Shown in pieces: positions 23,948 to 34,547 of a stretch of 64,000 nucleotides of DNA. The stretch's first letter is position 1; every line of letters starts with the position of its first letter. Source of the stretch: Chlorops oryzae (taxonomy: Eukaryota > Arthropoda > Insecta > Diptera > Chloropidae); NCBI GenBank assembly GCA_020466095.1, contig CM035807.1, positions 105,458,227 to 105,522,226 of the forward strand. The letters are read 5' to 3'. The position numbers and the translations under genes were made by a program. A model generated the notes under the pieces. That model did no database searches and had not been told where the DNA came from. It saw only the letters and a list, made by a program, of their open reading frames with translations.

Positions 23948-26878
23948 ATGCAATTAAAAACTCAAATCTGCAAGAAGCCGAGTTCTACCAACGCGACCGA
24001 CTTAAGGAGCACAACAGACGGCTCAAGTCAAAGGAAGTCCGATGGAACTCAAGCGCAACAGACCGAAATTGTGCCGCTGAGTTGTGTTGACTGGAGCAGC
24101 AATGAGGAGGTCTTTTACGTAAGGTAAATCCATTGGAGTCGTGGTGGGAAGGGAGATTTAATTTTTAATTAATAAAAAAATAAAAAAAATTCCCAGCGAT
24201 GATCGTCAGATTTACAAATGGAGTACCGTTTCGCGGGATTCGGTGGAGGTGGCAAAACTTCCCGATGACTTTATGCCCACAGACTTGGATTGGCTTCTGT
24301 TGGGCGGACGGAATAGTGGCGGTGGCAAGGGCAGCGATACTTTGCTCGTTTCCAGTAATGACGGACGTTTCATCATATTGAATAAAAGTGCACGCGTGGA
24401 GCGTAATGTGTCGGCACATTCAGCGGCAATATCCTCGGGGCGATGGAGTCCCGATGCAGCTGGCTTACTCACTGGTTTGTGAATGCTTGGGTTCAAGAAT
24501 TGGCTTCTATTCAGTAAGAGTTTTTCGAATTTTCCAGCTGGCGAAGATGGTGTCATTAAGATTTGGTCACGTTCTGGTATGCTGCGTTCCACAGTCGTAC
24601 AAAGTGATGATCCGATACGTTGTGCTCGCTGGGCGCCGAATTCGACTTCGCTGGTTTTCAGTCAAGGAGGACATATATCTGTTAAGCCATTGGCGGCGAA
24701 TAGTAAACTTACGAGGGTAAATTCGAAAGTTTGCAATTGAGATAAAAACCAATGATTTTCATCTTCAAAATGATGTCAATTCAGTGGCGCGCTCATGATG
24801 GCATGGTTCTCTCCCTCTGCTGGTCGATGAGGTCAAATATTATTGCAACGGGTGGCGAGGATTTTCGCTTCAAGCTGTGGGATCCACAAGGAGCAAATCT
24901 CTTTACGAGCGCTGCCGAGGAATATGCGATAACTTCAGTAGCCTTCAATCCCGAGAAGGATTTGCTCTTGGTGGGATCCTTTAACACTTTAAAGCTCTGC
25001 TCAAATGCCGGTGTAAGATTCAAAAAACAATATATCTGAATATTTTCATTTACAATGTACAATCTCTATGCTGTGCTCTCTAGTGGACCTACAGCAGCAC
25101 ACGATTCAACGAACCGATTGTAGGCTCATTTTATACCACGTCATGGTCGCCTGACGGTACTCAAGTCGCTTGTGGGACTGCCACTGGCAATCTCATTGTT
25201 GGCTATGTTGTCGGAAAGGAATTGATTTCAAGGAATCTGAAGGCGATAAGTACGGGAAAGAAATCCCTTATCCTGCAGGATATCGTCAATGGCACAAGCG
25301 ATGAATTGGAATTTTCAGAGCGGATCATTAACTTTGGACTGGGCTATGGCCATTTAGTTGTGGCAACGTCCAATCAGATTCACATCTACAATGAAAAGTA
25401 TATAAATACTCCAATCATTGTGGACGGACGAAGTGACGTGCGCGTCATTGAATTGGGCAAGAAGTTAGAACAACTGTATAAAGTGGAATATGAAATCAGG
25501 AAATTAATGGATAAATAATTCACAGGTTCTTTTTGATCCTCGATTCAAGTTCGATTTGGGTTTATACATTCACTGGTCGCTTACATTTAAGTCCACGCTA
25601 TCCAGGCTATCAAGCGCAAATACCTCTGCTTAATTGGCGTTGTCTATCATTGGGCCTGGATGTTCTAGCCATTGTGGATATCTCGGATAGCACAAGTCTG
25701 AAATTTTCCTACTGCTTTTCTTTGGTTTTTTTTATAATGAAATTTTTTCCCATTTTCATTTCAGTGCTCCATTTGTTCGATCTCATTCCGGGCGCTTCAC
25801 GTCAGTACGAGCCAAAAACACTGCGTTCGAAAACCCAAATCTCCGAGGTCGCAGCCTGCCGGTCGGGCAGTGCCGATACTCAATTCGTTGTTTTTATAGA
25901 CGTTAATCGGGATCTTTATATAGCCGAGACACGCAGTCTGAATGCGATAAACGATCGCAATGGAAATGGCAACATCGAAAGTGAGGAGGTCTATAAAATT
26001 GGTACCCAAGTAACGACTGTTATGTGGGCAAGCGAGACGAATATATTGGTGGGTGTTCACGATGAAAGCTTTAGCATTTGGTACTGCCCTGGAGAGGGTG
26101 CAAACGATCCGACGATAATATCGTTAACAACGATGACCGTTGATACGGCGTGAGTGCCCTTACACTGAGTTCAATTAACTTCATAATATTTGATTTATAT
26201 ATATACATTTTGTTTTAGAGACCTCGGTAAATATGTCGCCATCGAATCCTTTGAGGATGGGATCATTTCTTTTCGTTCGTCTGGCGCCTTACTTTCTGTG
26301 AACGCGAACATCTATTGCGAAGTGATGCATCGTGCCCTTATTGATGGACAGTGGCAAAAGGCGTTACAGATATGCCGTATGGCACAAAATAATTACCTCT
26401 GGGGTACATTGGCAGCGATAGCGATGCGAAAGAATCAACTCGAAATCAGTGAGGAAGCCTACGCGGCGACTTTGCAATGCGATAAGGTCTTCTATCTGCA
26501 ATACATTAAGGTAAGGAGTGGCAGGCACAAAATGTGACCTGAGATTTATTTGAATTTCATAATATTTTTTTTTTTTTCGTACGTCAGTCCCAAGAGGCTT
26601 CAAGTCCCGAGCAGATGGCTGAACATGCCTTAATGTTTGGTCGAATTGTTGAGGCTGAAACTATATTAATACATAATAAAAAGTATACCTATGCTATCAA
26701 CTTATGCCTACGCATGCACCGTTGGCATCAGGCACTGGAAATAGCACAAAAGCACGAGCCGACCATGTTGGATACGGTTCTGACACAACGTAAGAAATAT
26801 TTAGCCGCTCTCAAAAGAGACGAATGGGACGAGGTGTTTTTACCATTCATGGCTAAGGAAAACGACAATAGTGAATGA
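23948..26878 (+). CDS. IFT80: Intraflagellar transport protein IFT80 (Oseg5 orthologue)
   Basis: A subunit of the IFT-B complex, which carries cargo along cilia; in flies it is needed in ciliated sensory neurons. Nine exons: 23948-24123, 24197-24474, 24538-24716, 24785-25012, 25084-25463, 25526-25695, 25765-26149, 26219-26510 and 26588-26878. They sum to 2379 nt (792 residues), close to human IFT80 at about 777. WD40 blades fill the N-terminal part (SDDRQIYKW, GEDGVIKIWSRSGMLRST, WRAHDG, GGEDFRFKLWD, VGSFNTLKLC). A second propeller follows (DSSSIWVYTFTGRL, FIDVNRDLYI). The C-terminal helical-repeat part includes ALQICRMAQNN, SEEAYAA and AEHALMFGRIVEAE. Exon joins were set by frame and colinearity; donors at 24475 (GTTTGT), 25464 (GTTAGA) and 25696 (GTCTGA) are weak but fit exactly. 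An N-terminal insert of about 25 residues (Ser/Thr/Lys-rich) is not in the human protein. No frameshift was seen. Confidence 0.93.
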
Positions 26879-27178
26879 AATATTTTTTTTATACATAATA
26901 TATATATGTTCTAATATGCCTATTTTTTTTTATCTTTTTTTATTTTTTTTTTATTTTTTTTTTTTTATATTTTTTTAATATTTTTATTTTTTTATTTTTT
27001 TTTTATTTTTTTTATATTTTTTTTTAATTTTTTAATTATTTTAATTTTTTTTATTTTTTTATTTATTAAATTTTTTTTTTATTATTTTTTTTAGATTTAT
27101 TTTGTTTATTTTTTATTTTTTTTTTAGATTTTTTTTTTTTATCAAATATTACTCACATATGTATTACAAAAAATAGTT
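26879..27178. other. Short T-rich spacer between convergent genes
   Basis: The 300 bp between the IFT80 stop and the stop of the first dehydrogenase is almost pure T with scattered A. It must hold both 3' UTR ends. No gene was seen. Confidence 0.8.
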
Positions 27179-30100
27179 TCAATAAGCTGGACTTATCATG
27201 GGCTTGCCCTCCAATTGATTAAGAATATTATTAGCAGCAACCATGCCCATTTCGGTCGTAGTTTTCCACGTTTGTGTGCCGATGTGTGGCAGAATGACTG
27301 AAAATATTAAAAAACAATTTTTTTTAACGTGTTACCTTCATTTAATGCCCGGCAGTGTTCATTCGTTCGTTTGGAGAAAATCAAAAAAAAATTGTTGCAT
27401 ACTTTGAGGCATGTCGGGAAGATCGGTTTGTCGCAAGCTATTCGATTTATAAATTGTAATGAAAGGCTAATATTTTCGTACGCACCCAAATTGTTAAGCT
27501 GCAAAAGCGGATCAGAAGCTGGAAGAGGCTCCGGCGTTGTAACGTCCAAGCCAGCTGCTGTTATAACACCCGACTTCAGTGCATCGCATAAGGCCGATTG
27601 ATCAACGAGACCTACATTATAAAAAGAATAGCTTCAATTGCAAGTAAAATTAAATGTTCCTCATTTCAAGACTGACCGCCGCGCGCCACATTGACAAATA
27701 CCGAGGTCGGCTTCATTTTATGAAACGCGGCTGCATTGAAGATTCCTTTTGTCTCTTTGGTCAGCGGGGCAGCGACTATCAGGAAATCGCTTTCCTCGAG
27801 CAACTGATCGAAAGGTACATGCGTCGCTCTAAATTCGCTGTCGTTTGTTTTACGGGAACGTGTCGTGTAAATGAATCTGGCAACATCCCAGGTTTGTAGA
27901 CGCTTTGCAATCGCCTGGCCGATTCCTCCAAAGCCAAAGAAACCAACGACGGAATCGCGTACCTCTAGCCCCATCAGGCGATTTATTCGCTCCGTTTTCC
28001 AAAGTGAACTGAAAAAAATCGAAATTCCATTTAAGTAACGGAACTCAAGTCAGAGCTTTGATGCGAACTTTTTAGTGTTGGAGTAGCTTCTATAAAAATC
28101 GGATACTGTGCAAGCGAGATAGCGCATATTTCATGGTGAGCAGCTGATTTTGTTTACGTTTTGAAAATAAATTATAATTGATATCACAGGCCGACACAGA
28201 TTTTGGTGCCGACGGTTTTGAAACTGATTTAGAATATTTGGACTCAGGTGATTTCAAAAATGCCGTCGGTTTTTCTCTATCAGCTCTAGTTAAAGAGATA
28301 TAGGCAAAATATGATTTTTTCGACTTTGATATACTTAACTGCCATCAACTCGGTTGCTTATATTTATACTTCAAATTTTTTTACAGGAGTGAGAAGCGAA
28401 AAGACAGGTCTTATAACAAATGTAAATTGTTTTCTTGGTTTGTAAGAGTTTATTGGAAATTTTCCAATTCGAAACTGAAAATGTTAGTTTTCCCCCCAAA
28501 ATTTTCAACTTTGAACCCTTTTTTACCCCATTTTCTTCAGTGCAACTCCTCCAAATTGGCATATTTTTGAAAAACACATTTAATTGACTATAAAATGGTG
28601 TATAAATATTGATAAGTTCTTGAAAATTGCCGAAGCTATTCAAAGTTTTGAAAAAAAAGAAGAGATTCGATGTAAAGTTTATAAGAAAAACACAAGTTAG
28701 CTCTGCAACGTATTTAGTTACATAGTTTTTAGTATTGTACATGAAGAAATTGCCTTTTAAGTGATTTTCTTCAAGGAACGTTTTTTGGGAAATCGCGCAT
28801 AATTCCCCAGCAATAGTCTGCCATCATACGAATGTCCCATCTCCCTTGATACCTTTTCTCCATTGTTTTAATATCCTGGTGGAAGCGTTATCCATGTTCT
28901 TCGCTGAGATCTCCTAGGTTATGTTGAAAGTGATCTATATTACTATGGAGGTAGTGTACTTTATGCTCATGTTGCAGCCTAAATTTTTAAAGTTCAGGAG
29001 CATTCCTTCAACTAATTCTTTGTAGTTGTCAGTCTTGTTATTTCCGAGGAAACTTTTTACTACTGCTACAAAAGATTTCCAGGCTAATTTTTCTAATTCA
29101 GTCATAGATGCCATAAAAATTATGGAGTCTTTAATTAGCTGAATTAGATTTGGGGCCCATCAAAAATGCCTGCTTTTAGTTTTTCAGTGCTTAATCCAGG
29201 AAATTTTTGGCAAACAAATTGAAAACAATGACCATTTGTATGCAGAGCTGATAAATTTAAAAAGCTGCTATCGATGAATCGTTCGCTACTTGCAGAGCAA
29301 ACTTGTGTTTTTCTTATAAACTTTACTTCGAATCTCTTCTTTTTTTTCAAAACTTTGAATAGCTTCGGCAATTTTCAAGAACTTATCAATATTTATACAC
29401 CATTTTATAGTCAATTAAATGTGTTTTTCAAAAATATGCCAATTTGGAGGCGTTGCACTGAAGAAAATGGGGTAAAAAAGGGTTCAAAGTTGAAAATTTT
29501 GGGGGGAAAACTAACATTTTCAGTTTCGAATTGGAAAATTTCCAATAAACTCTTACAAACCAAGAAAACAATTTACATTTGTTATAAGACCTGTCTTTTC
29601 GCTTCTCACTCCTGTAAAAAAATTTGAAGTATAAATATAAGCAACCGAGTTGATGGCAGTTAAGTATATCAAAGTCGAAAAAAACATATTTTGCCTATAT
29701 CTCTTTAACTAGAGCTGATAGAGAAAAACCGACGGCATTTTTGAAATCACCTAAGTCCAAATATTCTAAATACGTTTCAAAAACTTGCGCACCAAACAAA
29801 AAGTGTATTTTTGTCGGCCTGTGTATTCAGCGCGATTCAAATTCAATAAAATATTTGATTAAAGTGAGTAAAAAAAAAAATGAGTAAAAAAAAGATCGAT
29901 TGCGATGGGTTCGATATTGAATTTCATACTTATCGATATCGCGTCGGCCAGCATGGAAGAATCGACCGGCTGCAATCATCAGTGCGATGGCCAAATCTGC
30001 AACGGCATTTTTTGTTACGCTCGGCGTATGACCCAATGGCATTTTCCGGCACTTGAACGCTTCCAGATCAACGTAATCGATCCCGGACGACATTGTACTA

Positions 30101-30438
30101 ACGGCCTTTAATTGTTCGCCGGCAGCATCGAGTATCTCGCCGTCCAGAGATTGATAGTGCGCCCAGAAGATTGCATCGACGCCGGGCAATTTCTGGAGTA
30201 TCTCGGCCCGGGAGGGGGGAACACTCTGACAGATTAATGTCTCGCAGCCGCGATTTCGAAGATAATCGAGAACTGGTGCGGGCACTTCGGGATGGGAGAC
30301 AAGAATTTTAAAGGCACGACGCGCCGCAGCCATTTGTATTTCAACGTTTCGCGCCGCCGAATCGAACTGAACGGGATTTCGTTTGCCAGAGCAAAAAGCA
30401 CAAGCTGAAAGCTTTTTTTTGTGGAGCACGAAAGCCAT
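27179..30438 (-). CDS. D-2-hydroxyacid dehydrogenase (glyoxylate/hydroxypyruvate reductase-like), paralogue A
   Basis: An NAD(P)-dependent reductase of the GRHPR family, predicted to reduce glyoxylate and hydroxypyruvate. Exons: 29930-30438, 27677-28008, 27486-27611 and 27179-27297 (1086 nt, 361 residues; phases 2, 1, 1). The dinucleotide-binding loop GFGGIG (residues 195-200) lies in VGFFGFGG. The expected catalytic triad is present: Arg279 (NVARG), Glu308 (TPEPLP) and His327 (ILPHIG). Arg-rich sequence after the second strand (YTTRSRK) favours NADP(H). The family fold starts at about residue 42 ([11 protein letters not shown]), leaving a 35-residue basic leader from the first ATG that could be a mitochondrial targeting peptide. 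A second ATG at 30333 would give a leaderless form. Intron 1 is large because it contains a transposon (28185-29823). This is the most distal of three tandem copies, convergent with IFT80. It resembles Drosophila CG9331/CG31673/CG31674. Confidence 0.92.
28185..29823. mobile_element. Foldback-like element with about 530-bp inverted arms
   Basis: The left arm 28185-28708 and right arm 29290-29823 are near-identical inverted copies. They begin CACAGGCCGACA, diverge over the next 60 bp or so, then match closely inwards to GCTCTGCAA. TAT lies on both outer sides and may be a 3-bp duplication, though this is weak. Each arm shows the same 117-codon open frame (28371-28742 minus, 29274-29627 plus); I treat it as non-coding. 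The 580-bp centre carries a decayed protein-coding fragment. It sits in intron 1 of dehydrogenase A. Confidence 0.85.
28742..29280 (-). pseudogene. Decayed fragment of an uncharacterised transposon-associated protein
   Basis: Reading the centre of the foldback element on the minus strand gives [20 protein letters not shown] then IFDGPQI. A frame change follows, then [34 protein letters not shown], another change, [10 protein letters not shown], a stop, [17 protein letters not shown] and [16 protein letters not shown], then a further stop. I recognise these motifs from uncharacterised proteins that recur in many copies in arthropod and cnidarian genomes; their function is unknown to me. At least two frame changes and two stops make it a pseudogene. 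It represents only a part of the longer family protein. Confidence 0.75.
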
Positions 30439-30664
30439 ATTGATGAAAGCGTAACCAGCAAGCTCAGCCGTTTGGAAGTTCTGCGTATTCAGAGTGAATG
30501 TTTTTTTTTTTTTCTATTGACTCAACTTTTAGTCAAAGGGTTGGGTTAGCCGAGCGCGGCCCCCTAAAAGGTATTTTAAAGTTTCGTTGGTTTTTGGATA
30601 GATTTTTTAAATGAAAAAAAAAAAAATTGTTTTTTGAAGTATTTTTACGAGCAACCAAAAAGTA

Positions 30665-31023
30665 CCCTGCAGTAATTCCAACTGCTCCCGTACTAATCAC
30701 AAAAATACCAGCACTACCTGCCTTTTAATATGTCAGACAATGCTTTAAACTGTCTTTTTAACATTGAGTTGTCATTAAAAAATAACCACTCTCATATTTA
30801 ACTACTCCACGAGTAGACCTTATGTGGTCAATAGGAGTTCAATTGTCCCATAATGACCAGTTGTTCTTATTTTTCAACTACACTTTTTCTAGACTACTTG
30901 TTACTACTCAATGTCTAGTCGATTCTCATGCATAAAATACTACTATACATTTCAACTAGTCACATTTCAAGTAACCTGAGACTACTTCTTTTTGGTAAAT
31001 GGACCTCTTCATTACTGCAGGGG
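30665..31023 (+). repeat. Dispersed inverted-end repeat, copy 2
   Basis: It begins CCCTGCAGTAAT and ends ATTACTGCAGGG, a perfect inverted end pair. The interior matches the complement of 23264-23532 (CTGCTCCCGTACTA, CTACTCCACGAGTAGACC). A non-coding MITE-like element about 230 bp upstream of the dehydrogenase A start. Confidence 0.75.
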
Positions 31024-31414
31024 AGTCATAAAAACTGGAATACTCTGAAAAAAATTATTTATTATTTATTTTATTATAAAATAAAGATATTAGATCTTAA
31101 ATACTACACAATATTTAATTAGGAGCTCTAGCCCTGGGTCATTGGCTTTATTTTTTATTTTGTTTTTTGTAAAGAAAACTTTTCTCAGTGTAAAGTCAAC
31201 AAAATTTTTTTTTGGTTTATTCATTTTATGAACAATCAGTAGCCATTTGTATCATCTTTCCATCTATCTAGTTTTCGAGTTATAAAATTTTGAAAATCGA
31301 AATGTCTTACCAAAAAGGGATTTTTCAAGGATGATTCAATGACCCTGCGCAATAGAAAACTAAAAATTGGTTTCTACAGTATTTTAAGGTATCACCTATC
31401 TACACCTATATATC

Positions 31415-32075
31415 AATTTCTTCTTCTTGCGTGTTCAAGTTTCCTGGCCTATCCCGGGGTCCGCAAAACACGGCCAGTTCCTCCATTTCGTTCTCTCAGT
31501 TGCATCATCCGACGTAAGTCCTACAACCTCTAGGTCCCATTATATTGTGTCCATCCAACGCTGTTTCGGATGCCCTTGTTGTCTGCAACCTCTGTATTTA
31601 GTGCCCTTTTTTGCCAAGCTGTCCTAATTTGCTCTCAGGACGTGTCCATACTAGCGTAGCCTTCCTTTCCGCACTTTCCCAATAATTGGAGCAGCTCCAT
31701 AAAGGGAACGAATGTCTACGTTTAGAACATGATCAAGACGAGTCAATCTGGTTATCCAGCGGAGTATCTTTGATTCCATAACACTCAAACCTTCTTTCTG
31801 CTACTTCTGACAAGGGTAGACACTCAGAACCGTGAGGAGCGACAGGCCTGATGACTGTGCGGTAAATTTTGGATTTTAAGCGGTCGCTTATCTTTTGATC
31901 GCGCATAACTCCAGTCGTTGAACGCCACTTTAGCCAAGCAGCGTTAACATTCTGAGTAACTTCACAAGCCGTCTTCCAGTCAGTCTATTGTAGAAATCAA
32001 CAAGCCTTAAAAATCTCGTTCAACGCGACGATTGCCTTCCTGACCCGGTAAGACCATTTAAAAATTTCCAAGGCT
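31415..32075 (-). mobile_element. RTE-like LINE 3' end (C-terminal RT region remnant)
   Basis: On the minus strand the sequence reads AAWLKWRSTTGVMRDQKISD, IYRTVIRPVA, YGSEC, a frame change, MESKILRWITRLTRLDHV, DIRSLYGAAPIIGKVRKGRL, YGHVLRAN and QRWMDT, with several stops. This is the conserved C-terminal part of RTE-clade non-LTR reverse transcriptases. The tail (low-coordinate side, 31415-31475) has the same TTC-rich stretch and GGCCTAT.CCG.GGTCCGCA sequence as the copy at 22222, so both belong to one family. The element is dead and truncated. It lies between dehydrogenases A and B. Confidence 0.85.
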
Positions 32076-32465
32076 CAAAGAAAGGTCGAGGTACGACGAC
32101 AAATGTAAAAAGACTTATTTTTTAGTTGAGCGTTAATTTTTAATCATATTTTAGTAAATATTTTAACCCTTTCACGGACATAAATTCAACGACTTTTGGG
32201 ATTTACTATTTACAACATTGTCCATCCATGTATGCATAGATTTCATAGATTTTACGGAGACTAGTTCGTCCCTTATGCATTAAAGAGTTAAGAGACTTTA
32301 TATTTTCAACAGAATTATGAATTAAAAGTAGGGCCCTAAGGCCACAAGTGGAGAATTTAAAAAAAAAAGCAAATTTATCAACGAATAAAACTCATTCGAT
32401 TGGAAAGATCAGCGCGAGCTTTCGACCGGAATTATTTCGAAGGATAAAATGAGGATGAAGTTAGC

Positions 32466-33686
32466 TCAGTAGACAGGTGCAGGCAGTGGTTTCCCAGCTA
32501 AGCCCTGAAGTATATTATTGGCTGCCAAGACTGCCATGGCGGCCCGAGTGCGTCCAGTTGCTGAAGCGATATGCGGCGTTACGACTAATTTAAGGAGAGA
32601 AAAAATTGTTTTTTTTTAAAACTAAAATGCTTACGACTACAACGAAATTGACATACCATAATTCGGTAATTTCAAAATAGGATCATCGGCAGGCAGGGGC
32701 TCAGGATCAGTAACATCGACGCCTGCAGCGAAAATCTTATTCGTCTTGAGTGCTTCGTACAAGTCGGCCTGGTTTACAATTGCTATCGTCGGGAGGAAAT
32801 AATTTTTTGATTCAAATTTTTGTTTTTTTTTGTTGTTGTTTTGATCACTTACGTCCTCTAGCGATGTTAATGAAAACGGCATTTTTCTTCATCTTCGAAA
32901 ATGCGGATGTATTGAAAACACCCCTAGTCTCGTCGGACAACGGAGCGGCAACGAAAACTATATCACTGCTCGAAAGCATCGTCGAAAAGTCGACCTTTCT
33001 TGCATTCAATTTCTTTTCGAGTTCAGCATCGATGGGCTTACGCGTCGTATAGAGTATCTCGGCGATGTCGAAACCAGCCAAACGCTTAGCTATCGTCTTA
33101 CCGATCCTACCAAGACCGAAAAACCCAACTGTCGAGCCACTTATATCTTGTCCCAACATCCAGTTTAAGCGTTTAGTCTCCCAATTGGAGCTACATATGT
33201 ATGCATATGAGAAATTGATTTTGAAGTTCATAGTCTCCTTTACCTTTCAATCTTCTGACGTCCTTCATGGAAACGCTTCGCTGCGGCGATCATCAATCCA
33301 ATGGCTTGATCAGCGACAGCAGCACTTAGTACATTCGGTGTATTGCCGAGTGGAATTTTTCGCTTTTTTAACTCATCAACGTCGATATTATTGTAGCCAA
33401 CCGAAAAAGTTGAAACCACTTTCAATTGTGGTCCAATTGCGTCCAAAATTATCGCATCCAATGGCTCATGAGTTGCCCAAAGTAATGCGTGCACACCATT
33501 GGCCTTCTCGATTATCTCTGTACGATTCGGTGTCAAGTTTTCACTGACAATCACATCAGCTGCTTTCGATAACAGTTCAATGGCTTCCCGCGGCACCTCT
33601 GGATGAGAAATAAACACTCGATATTTCTCCGAATTCGCCGATGAGAAAATTCCAAGGATGAAAATCGAAACAACTGCGAAATTCAT
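32466..33686 (-). CDS. D-2-hydroxyacid dehydrogenase (glyoxylate/hydroxypyruvate reductase-like), paralogue B with signal peptide
   Basis: A GRHPR-family reductase. Exons: 33244-33686, 32853-33190, 32657-32782 and 32466-32584 (1026 nt, 341 residues), with intron phases 2, 1, 1 as in its neighbours. The protein starts [20 protein letters not shown], a good secretory signal peptide with likely cleavage near residue 19, directly followed by the catalytic domain ([12 protein letters not shown]). The nucleotide loop GLGRIG is at 173-178. Catalytic residues are Arg259 (NIARG), Glu288 (DPEPLP) and His307 ([10 protein letters not shown]). LYTTRKP suggests NADP(H). A secreted or ER-lumenal hydroxyacid reductase is unusual. 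No break was seen in the gene. It lies between paralogues A and C in the same orientation. Confidence 0.92.
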
Positions 33687-33946
33687 ATCGCCTCAAATCT
33701 GTTACAGCGATCGTTGAGATTGTTGCTGTCTGCAGCAGGTTTCCGAACCAACTGTCATTCAAGAACTTTAATTTCCAAATCGAAGCCTAAATTCAATTCG
33801 TTCTAAATTTGGAAAACCGGTTTGACCTTGCGTTCTATGATTCGTTCATGATAAAGAATATGAAAGGGAACTCAATTACACCGACCGAACACTGAGAAAA
33901 AAATGTTTGACGCCTTTTAATGATTTAAAAGAAATATGTATATGTA

Positions 33947-34399
33947 CATTAGGGTGTCCCATAAAAAAATTTTTTTTTTTGGAACATTAGGTTTCTGAAA
34001 GCTTATATGCTAAAATATTTTTGAGAATTTTTTCAGAATTTTTGCAAAAAGTTTAGAGGTCGTTCAACGCGGTTTTTCAAAACCGGCGCTTTTTTTCCTC
34101 AGTTTTTGGTCATAGCTTTTTTATATGGAATGTCTTTCAACATATTTAAGCACTTATCGGTAGAAAAACATCCAAACCTTATTTCCATAAACATAAACTA
34201 CAAAATATACCTTTATTTTATGCCGCTAAGCGTCATCAATTGCACTTTTTTCCAATAAAACTGGGCGCCAGAAAACAAGAATGCTTCATAATTTCCAAAT
34301 TTTATATGAAAAGGGTTGAAAGTAATGATGCAGCTTTTAGCATATAAGCTTTCTACTATGAGATTCGAAAAAAAAAATTTATTTTGGGACACCCTAATG
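33947..34399. mobile_element. MITE between paralogues B and C
   Basis: The inverted ends CATTAGGGTGTCCCATAAA and its complement at 34380-34399 bound a 453-bp non-coding element. AGCTTATATGCTAAA recurs inverted near both ends. The duplication is not resolved. Confidence 0.75.
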
Positions 34400-34547
34400 A
34401 ACATAAATACATATATGAGGAAGAGATTAAAAAGTCATTAAATACATTTAAAGTGTGAAAAAGAAAGCCGTTTTAATTCCACGTGGGATAACAAATACCG
34501 AACAAAAAAAAAAAATAAGTACTACTCAATACACTTTGAATTTCAAT

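Noticed and set aside
24165..24592. Minus-strand frames overlapping IFT80 exon 2
   Set aside because: Shadows of the strongly supported plus-strand WD40 exon.
28371..29627. Identical 117-codon frames in both arms of the foldback element
   Set aside because: They match only because the arms are inverted copies. Composition follows AT-rich DNA, and no relative was recognised; coding is not supported.
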